Shown: piece by piece, positions 59,642 through 64,000 of the stretch
Layout: every line of letters starts with the position of its first letter
Position numbering within the stretch: position 1 is the stretch's first letter
NCBI GenBank assembly: GCA_910588065.1
Contig: CAJUPZ010000011.1
Coordinates: forward strand, 20,125 to 84,124
Direction of reading: 5' to 3'
Origin: an uncultured Muribaculaceae bacterium
GTDB lineage: Bacteria; Bacteroidota; Bacteroidia; Bacteroidales; Muribaculaceae
Length of the DNA stretch: 64,000 bases
Position numbers and translations under genes: made by a program
The notes under the pieces: model-generated
Seen by the model: the letters and a program-made list of their open reading frames with translations, nothing else
Told to the model about the DNA's origin: nothing
Databases searched by the model: none

Positions 59642-60187
59642 ATGGGCAGGAACAGGACTACAACGGCATGGGTGCTTATGCTGTTCGCAGCCATGATAGG
59701 CTACGGCGCGGCACTGGTGATGTTCAGCTCTGTGCTGGCACCCGTGTGGCTGCCGCTCGGCACAGCGGCTGTGCTTGCCGGCGCGCTGATGATATGGAGT
59801 GTGGGGATGTGGCGGCGGTTCACCGGCATCCGTTCAGCAGTAGCAAATATAATCATAGGCATGATAGTGAGCACCGGAGTGCTCTTCGCCGGAGTCACCG
59901 GTGTGAATTTCATCAAAATCCGCGGTGGCGAGCCTGTGACAGCCGAGGCGACCATCGTTAAGGCTTACCGCACCAAGCACTACCATAGCCGCCGTGTGCG
60001 CAGAAATGTATATGTCAAGGGGTCGGCTTACTGGCAGTATCATGTCCGTGTGCAGTTGGCCGACGGTCGTGAGAAAACCATGGGCGTGCCGTTGTCCACC
60101 TACAACAAGCTGAGCCGCCGGCGCAGTGTCGAGGTAGAGATACGCCACGGCTTCTTAGGCATGGACATCATATCAATGAAGCGCTGA
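59642..60187 (+). CDS. Small membrane protein, DUF3592-like tail
   Basis: 181 residues: three membrane helices (about 8-28, 32-52, 66-92), then a soluble tail (about 95-181) with VTAEATIVKAYRTKHYHSRRVRRNVYVKGSAYWQYHVRVQLADG, resembling β-barrel-like DUF3592 tails. I cannot assign a function. It lies 33 bases after the S41 protease and ends the plus-strand run at a bidirectional terminator, so it is likely co-transcribed with the protease. Confidence 0.75.
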   Translation: MGRNRTTTAWVLMLFAAMIGYGAALVMFSSVLAPVWLPLGTAAVLAGALMIWSVGMWRRFTGIRSAVANIIIGMIVSTGVLFAGVTGVNFIKIRGGEPVTAEATIVKAYRTKHYHSRRVRRNVYVKGSAYWQYHVRVQLADGREKTMGVPLSTYNKLSRRRSVEVEIRHGFLGMDIISMKR

Positions 60188-60200
60188 CAAACGAGATAAA

Positions 60201-60236
60201 ATGCAAAAACCCCGCCAACCGGCGGGGTTTTTGCAT
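60201..60236. terminator. Bidirectional terminator
   Basis: ATGCAAAAACCCCGCC and GGCGGGGTTTTTGCAT form a 16-bp perfect stem with a 4-base loop. It ends the plus-strand gene at 60187 and the minus-strand CoA-transferase gene at 60256. Confidence 0.95.
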
Positions 60237-60255
60237 TTATATGCTGTTGTGTGTG

Positions 60256-61752
60256 TTATGCGCCGAATTTAGCCCAGTCGGTGTTGCGCATGTCGCCTGT
60301 TTCGAGGAACGAGGTGTGGAAGGCGAGCGCGGCGTTGAGCGAGTGGGGTGTCTGGCCACCCTTGCCCATGCGCAGGTAGTCGCGTAGCAGTTCGCGGTAC
60401 ATCGGGTGTGCGCAGTTGTCGATGATTGCCTCTGCTCTCTGCACGGGGTCTTTGCCGCGAAGGTCGGCGACACCCTGGTCGGTGATGATGATGTCGACAG
60501 AGTGCTCTGTGTGGTCGACGTGCGACACCATCGGCACGATGTTGCTTATCAGGCCGCCTTTTGTGATTGAGGGGCAGCTGAATATGGACAGGTAGCCGTT
60601 GCGGGTGAAGTCGCCCGAGCCGCCGATGCCGTTCATCATCTTGGTGCCTACAACGTGGGTTGAGTTGATGTTGCCGAAAATGTCGGCCTCGAGGGCTGTG
60701 TTCATAGCTATTACACCGAGGCGGCGGATGATCTCGGGGCTGTTTGATATTTCAGCGGGACGGAGAACGATTTTGTCGCGGAAGAAATCGATGTTTGCCA
60801 GTACCTCGGCCTCTGTTTTGTCCGAGAGGGTGAGCGAGCATGTGCTGCCGAATTTGCAGCGGCCCATCTTCATTAGCTCGATTACGGCGTCCTGCACCAC
60901 TTCGGTGTACATTTCAAAGGGAGGAAGCTCCTTGGCGTTTCCGAGGCCGAAGAGCACAGCGTTAGCAACATTGCCCACGCCGCTCTGAATCGGCAGGAAT
61001 GAAGCGGGGATGCGCCCGGCCTTCACCTCGGCGAGGAGGAAGTTGCAGACATTTGCACCGATCTGCAGGGTTACATCGTCGAGTTCGGTAAATCCTTTGA
61101 TGCCGTCGTAAGCGTCGGAATGCACTATGCCGGCTATTTTGGCGGGGTCGATCTTTACAGTCGGCTCGCCGATGCGGTCGCTGGGTTTGTAGATGGGAAT
61201 CTCGCGGCGGTAGGGCGGGTCAAGCGGCATATATATGTCGTGCAGGCCGTAAAGTCCTTCCGGCAGAGTGTTGTTCAGTTCAAGGAAAATACGCTTGGCA
61301 TACTTGGCGTATGTGGGTACATTGCCGACACCTGTGCCGAGCACTACCTCGCCGTTGTCAAACACTTTTGCCACCTCGATTATGGCGAAGTCGAGGTCGC
61401 CGTATGTTCCGTAGCGGAATTTCTGTGCGAGCTCCGACAGATGCAGGTCAAAATAGTGGGCATCGTGGGAGTTGATGCGCTTGCGGAGGTCCGGGGTATT
61501 CTGGTAGGGAGTACGACGGCCAATTGCATTTGCTCTTGCAAGCGCGCCGTCGGCGTGGTTGTTGGTGGAAGCGCCGGTGAAGATATTCACCTTGTAGGGT
61601 CTGCCTTCCTCATGTTCCTTCACTGCCTTGGCGGCGATAGCCTCGGTTATTACCTTGGGCGAACCGGATGCAGTGAATCCGGAGAGGCCGATGTTGGCGT
61701 TGTGGGGAATCTGGGCGGCGGCTTCCTTTGCCGAGAGAATTGGGAATGCCAT
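60256..61752 (-). CDS. Acetyl-CoA hydrolase/succinate:acetate CoA-transferase family
   Basis: 498 residues. Class I CoA-transferase with GFTASGSPKVITEAIAAKA at the start, SGVGNVANAVLFGLG, the Glu-bearing segment MYTEVVQDAVIELM that fits the catalytic glutamate, and GIGGSGDFTRNGYLSIF and SHVDHTEHSVDIIITDQGVADLRG. Such enzymes move CoA between succinate and acetate (or propionate) in Bacteroidales fermentation. Exact substrates cannot be read. It follows the small membrane protein gene at 61780-62124, spaced by 27 bases. Confidence 0.93.
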   Translation of the reverse strand: MAFPILSAKEAAAQIPHNANIGLSGFTASGSPKVITEAIAAKAVKEHEEGRPYKVNIFTGASTNNHADGALARANAIGRRTPYQNTPDLRKRINSHDAHYFDLHLSELAQKFRYGTYGDLDFAIIEVAKVFDNGEVVLGTGVGNVPTYAKYAKRIFLELNNTLPEGLYGLHDIYMPLDPPYRREIPIYKPSDRIGEPTVKIDPAKIAGIVHSDAYDGIKGFTELDDVTLQIGANVCNFLLAEVKAGRIPASFLPIQSGVGNVANAVLFGLGNAKELPPFEMYTEVVQDAVIELMKMGRCKFGSTCSLTLSDKTEAEVLANIDFFRDKIVLRPAEISNSPEIIRRLGVIAMNTALEADIFGNINSTHVVGTKMMNGIGGSGDFTRNGYLSIFSCPSITKGGLISNIVPMVSHVDHTEHSVDIIITDQGVADLRGKDPVQRAEAIIDNCAHPMYRELLRDYLRMGKGGQTPHSLNAALAFHTSFLETGDMRNTDWAKFGA

Positions 61753-61779
61753 ATTTATTACTGTATTATTGTGTTCGTA

Positions 61780-62124
61780 TTAATATTTCGGGGAGATTAT
61801 CTCAGCGTCGATGATGGCTCTGCGCCAGCGCTCGCGGTGGAGCTGCAGGGTGTTGTCATCTGCTGGGTCGGCTGAATATATCGCCGGAGCGGAGTCGTCG
61901 GTAACCCGTTGACCCTCGTCGGGGAGCGGGAGCTCAGGTATGGTGGCAGGTCGCGGCGGCACGGGGATTGAGCCCGGCGCAGCGGGGCGTCGTGGAGCGG
62001 GGTTGTCAAGAAAATCGGGCACGGCGGGGGCTGCTGCTGTGCTCTTTTTCTTGGCGTATTCCTTTACGGCGGCAATGATTCCGCTGAAAAGCAATGCTAA
62101 AATGGCTACGATTATTTGCTCCAT
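61780..62124 (-). CDS. Small membrane-anchored protein with conserved C-terminal tail
   Basis: 114 residues from ATG 62124 (MEQIIVAILALLFSG). One N-terminal membrane helix (4-20), a short basic stretch (KEYAKKK), a Pro/Ala-rich linker, and a C-terminal WRRAIIDAEIISPKY tail. Tails of this form (RRAIIxxEIxxxKY) recur in small Bacteroidetes membrane proteins; function unknown. The frame can be extended to TTG at 62151, but that lies on the promoter. It shares a promoter region with miaB, transcribed divergently. Confidence 0.8.
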   Translation of the reverse strand: MEQIIVAILALLFSGIIAAVKEYAKKKSTAAAPAVPDFLDNPAPRRPAAPGSIPVPPRPATIPELPLPDEGQRVTDDSAPAIYSADPADDNTLQLHRERWRRAIIDAEIISPKY

Positions 62125-62146
62125 CTGCACTCGTTTAGTAATTTTG
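62115..62146 (+). promoter_or_regulatory. Promoter of miaB
   Basis: TTTG (62115-62118), 20 bases, TAATTTTG (62139-62146). Exact match in both elements. The -33 element lies inside the first codons of the divergent gene. Confidence 0.7.
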
Positions 62147-62148
62147 TG

Positions 62149-62179
62149 CAAAATTACATTTTTCCTGAAGTAAAATCAA
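62149..62179 (-). promoter_or_regulatory. Promoter of the small membrane protein and CoA-transferase
   Basis: Minus strand: TTG (62179-62177), 20 bases, TAATTTTG (62156-62149). The -7 box is an inverted copy of the miaB -7 box, 2 bases away. Confidence 0.65.
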
Positions 62180-62206
62180 GGGTTATGCCCTATAACATAA
62201 AAAATT

Positions 62207-63571
62207 ATGCCAAAAACAGAGGAAGTGTCTACTTATGGCAACAGTGCCCGTCATCTTTTTATTGAAACCTACGGATGCCAGATGAATGTGGCTGACACAG
62301 AGGTTGTGGCCGCTGTCATGAAGACCGCCGGCTACGAGCCTGCGGAGAGCATTGACGGCGCTGATGCTGTGCTGCTCAACACCTGCTCTATCCGCGACAA
62401 CGCGGAGCAGAAGATATTTGCCCGTCTGCAGCATCTGCGGGCCATGAAGCGCAAGCGCCCTCTGATAATAGGGGTAATAGGCTGCATGGCCGAGCGGGTG
62501 AAGGATGAGCTTATCAATGAGCACGGGGTGGATATTGTTGCCGGACCGGATTCGTACAACGACCTTCCTTCGCTTTTCGGAGCGGCCGAGATTGGCGAAA
62601 AGGCTATCAATGTGGAGCTCAGCACCACCGAGACCTATCGCGACGTGATGCCTCTGCGCCTTGGCGCCAACAGCATTTCGGGCTTTGTGAGCATTATGCG
62701 CGGCTGCAATAATTTCTGCTCATATTGCATAGTGCCCTACACCCGCGGGCGTGAGCGGTCGCGCGAGGCGGCGAGCATACTTGCCGAGGTGGAGAATCTG
62801 CGGGCCAACGGCTTCAAGGAGGTGACTCTGTTAGGCCAGAATGTGAATTCGTACCGCTATGAGGACCCCGCCACCGGCGAGATTACAGACTTTACCTCGC
62901 TGCTGCTCAAAGTGGCGGATGCCGCCAAGGGGATGAGGGTGAGATTCACCACCTCCCACCCCAAGGATATGACCGACGCCACCCTTGAGGCAATAGCCTC
63001 GCGCCCGAATATCTGCAATCATATCCACCTTCCTGTGCAGAGCGGCAGCAACGCTGTGCTCAAGGCCATGAACAGAAAATATACCCGCGAGTGGTATCTC
63101 GACCGCATCGCTGCCATCAAGCGCATAATCCCCAGGTGCGGCATATCTACGGATATGTTCACCGGTTTCTCCGGCGAGAGCGAGGAGGATTTTCAGCAGA
63201 CCCTGACTCTGATGGAGGAGGTGGGATTTGACTCATCATTCATGTTCAAATACTCGGAGCGACCCGGCACCCTCGCATCCAAATGTATGCCTGACAATGT
63301 GCCCGAGGATGTGAAGATTGAGCGCCTTAACCGCATGATAGCTCTCCAGGGCAAGCTGTCGCTGGAGTCTAACCGCAGGGACATAGGCAAAACATTCACT
63401 GTGCTTGCCGACGGCATATCAAAGCGCAGCAAGGAGCAGCTCGTAGGCCGCACGGAGACTAATAAAACAGTGGTGTTTGACCGCGCTGGCTATCGCCCCG
63501 GTGATTTTGTGGAGGTTGAAATCAAGGATGCCACAGCCGCCACCCTTATCGGCACCGCCACCAAAAAATAA
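62207..63571 (+). CDS. miaB: tRNA-2-methylthio-N6-dimethylallyladenosine synthase
   Basis: 454 residues. Radical-SAM methylthiotransferase acting on i6A37 of tRNA. N-terminal UPF0004 domain with cluster cysteines in ETYGCQMNVADTE, LNTCSIRDNAEQ and GVIGCMAERV; radical-SAM motif RGCNNFCSYCIVPYTRGRERSR; and a C-terminal TRAM domain (about 385-450). The FCSYC spacing and DVMPLRLGANSISGFVSIMRGC opening favour MiaB over RimO or MtaB. Single gene with a divergent promoter; start ATG 62207. Confidence 0.96.
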   Translation: MPKTEEVSTYGNSARHLFIETYGCQMNVADTEVVAAVMKTAGYEPAESIDGADAVLLNTCSIRDNAEQKIFARLQHLRAMKRKRPLIIGVIGCMAERVKDELINEHGVDIVAGPDSYNDLPSLFGAAEIGEKAINVELSTTETYRDVMPLRLGANSISGFVSIMRGCNNFCSYCIVPYTRGRERSREAASILAEVENLRANGFKEVTLLGQNVNSYRYEDPATGEITDFTSLLLKVADAAKGMRVRFTTSHPKDMTDATLEAIASRPNICNHIHLPVQSGSNAVLKAMNRKYTREWYLDRIAAIKRIIPRCGISTDMFTGFSGESEEDFQQTLTLMEEVGFDSSFMFKYSERPGTLASKCMPDNVPEDVKIERLNRMIALQGKLSLESNRRDIGKTFTVLADGISKRSKEQLVGRTETNKTVVFDRAGYRPGDFVEVEIKDATAATLIGTATKK

Positions 63572-64000
63572 AGCAGCGCGCCCCACCCTCCGCGTGTGCA
63601 CCTTGTAGGGGCGCCGATATATCGCACCCACTGTCCTGCGGCGATTTCCACCCGCGGAGAGCGGGTGGTCAGACAATAGCGTGGCGGTGGAGCGAAGCGA
63701 CACCACACGATAACGCGCCACCAAGCCAATGACCCTGTAGGGGTCACACTGCGATATCGGGAGAAGCCTACACAGCTTCGCCTCTCACGAGGCTCAGAGG
63801 TAAAAACCGGGATGTCTGTCCTCAGGTAAGCGAAGCGCAACCTGAGGTTTCTCTACGGCATCGCACCCGCCGGGTGCTAAGACGTCTCCGACGCCCACAC
63901 TCTCTTGTCTCCGCCCACCGCCGGTCTCACTGTCACCGCGCTGCAGTGATGAGCGCCCGTAGGGTGCGATTATATTGTTAACTTTTACCTTTGTACCCGA
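63572..64000. other. 429-bp gene-free end with an array of short hairpins
   Basis: No frame here is coding-like. Six perfect hairpins occur in under 300 bases: CCACCCGC/GCGGGTGG (63648-63668), TGACCC/GGGTCA (63730-63746), GAAGC/GCTTC (63763-63779), GCCTC/GAGGC (63780-63793), CCTCAGGT/ACCTGAGG (63820-63847) and GCACCC/GGGTGC (63863-63877). The string GCGAAGCG appears twice, at 63692-63699 and 63830-63837. Related wordings (TGTAGGGGCG..GATAT.TCGCA) recur near 63604, 63735 and 63958. It looks like a dispersed structured repeat or an unrecognised RNA. Confidence 0.6.
63986..63993 (+). promoter_or_regulatory. Candidate -7 box for a gene beyond the window
   Basis: TACCTTTG, an exact match, close to the right edge; -33 element absent at normal spacing. 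Confidence 0.4.

Overview
The window reads as one contiguous piece of a Bacteroidales chromosome. Signs of this are: repeated matches to the Bacteroidetes promoter (TTTG, then 19-22 bases, then TAnnTTTG); start sites without strong Shine-Dalgarno sequences; a SusC/SusD pair; a Bacteroidetes type V-like fimbrial operon (DUF3575, DUF5119, fimbrillins, DUF4906); Lnb-type lipoprotein N-acylation; DUF3078 and DUF4494 proteins; and the ilvD-ilvB-ilvN-thioesterase-ilvC order. The fairly high G+C and the hairpin-rich intergenic element at the right end suggest a gut Muribaculaceae-like relative, but this family-level guess is weak. I saw no tRNA, rRNA, CRISPR array, insertion sequence, prophage or replication origin.

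Region 1-15.8 kb is mostly on the minus strand and is housekeeping and envelope biogenesis: the N-terminal part of secA; galE, lnb (lipoprotein N-acyltransferase) and an alkaline-phosphatase-fold protein that seems to have lost its metal site; a U32 RNA-modification protein with a long structured leader; a two-component pair; and an operon of dxr, rseP, an RlmI-like rRNA methyltransferase and dipeptidyl peptidase III.

Region 15.9-29.8 kb holds an abundant OmpA-type porin, a phosphohexomutase, a six-gene fimbrial operon on the plus strand (19.4-27.3 kb), and a convergent minus-strand trio of envelope proteins. The last fimbrial gene carries a sharply AT-rich 3' segment that looks like a replaced domain.

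Region 29.9-36 kb is the branched-chain amino acid operon (ilvD, ilvB, ilvN, acyl-ACP thioesterase, ilvC; minus strand) with a roughly 260-nt untranslated leader. Region 36.6-45.7 kb is a SusC/SusD/lipoprotein set followed by a secreted subtilisin-like protease with no glycoside hydrolase nearby, which fits peptide rather than glycan uptake (inference).

Region 45.8-63.6 kb is mixed core metabolism and envelope: DUF4494, YggS, a sugar MFS transporter, transketolase, a second OmpA porin, an M48 protease, a VanX-like dipeptidase, a cysteine-less TlpA-like lipoprotein, a TRIC-family channel, parE-coaD-S41 protease, a CoA-transferase and miaB. The right end (63.6-64 kb) is a non-coding array of short perfect hairpins. 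No wholly new system is demonstrated. The best leads are the degenerate phosphatase between lnb and secA, the mosaic fimbrial adhesin, and the hairpin array.
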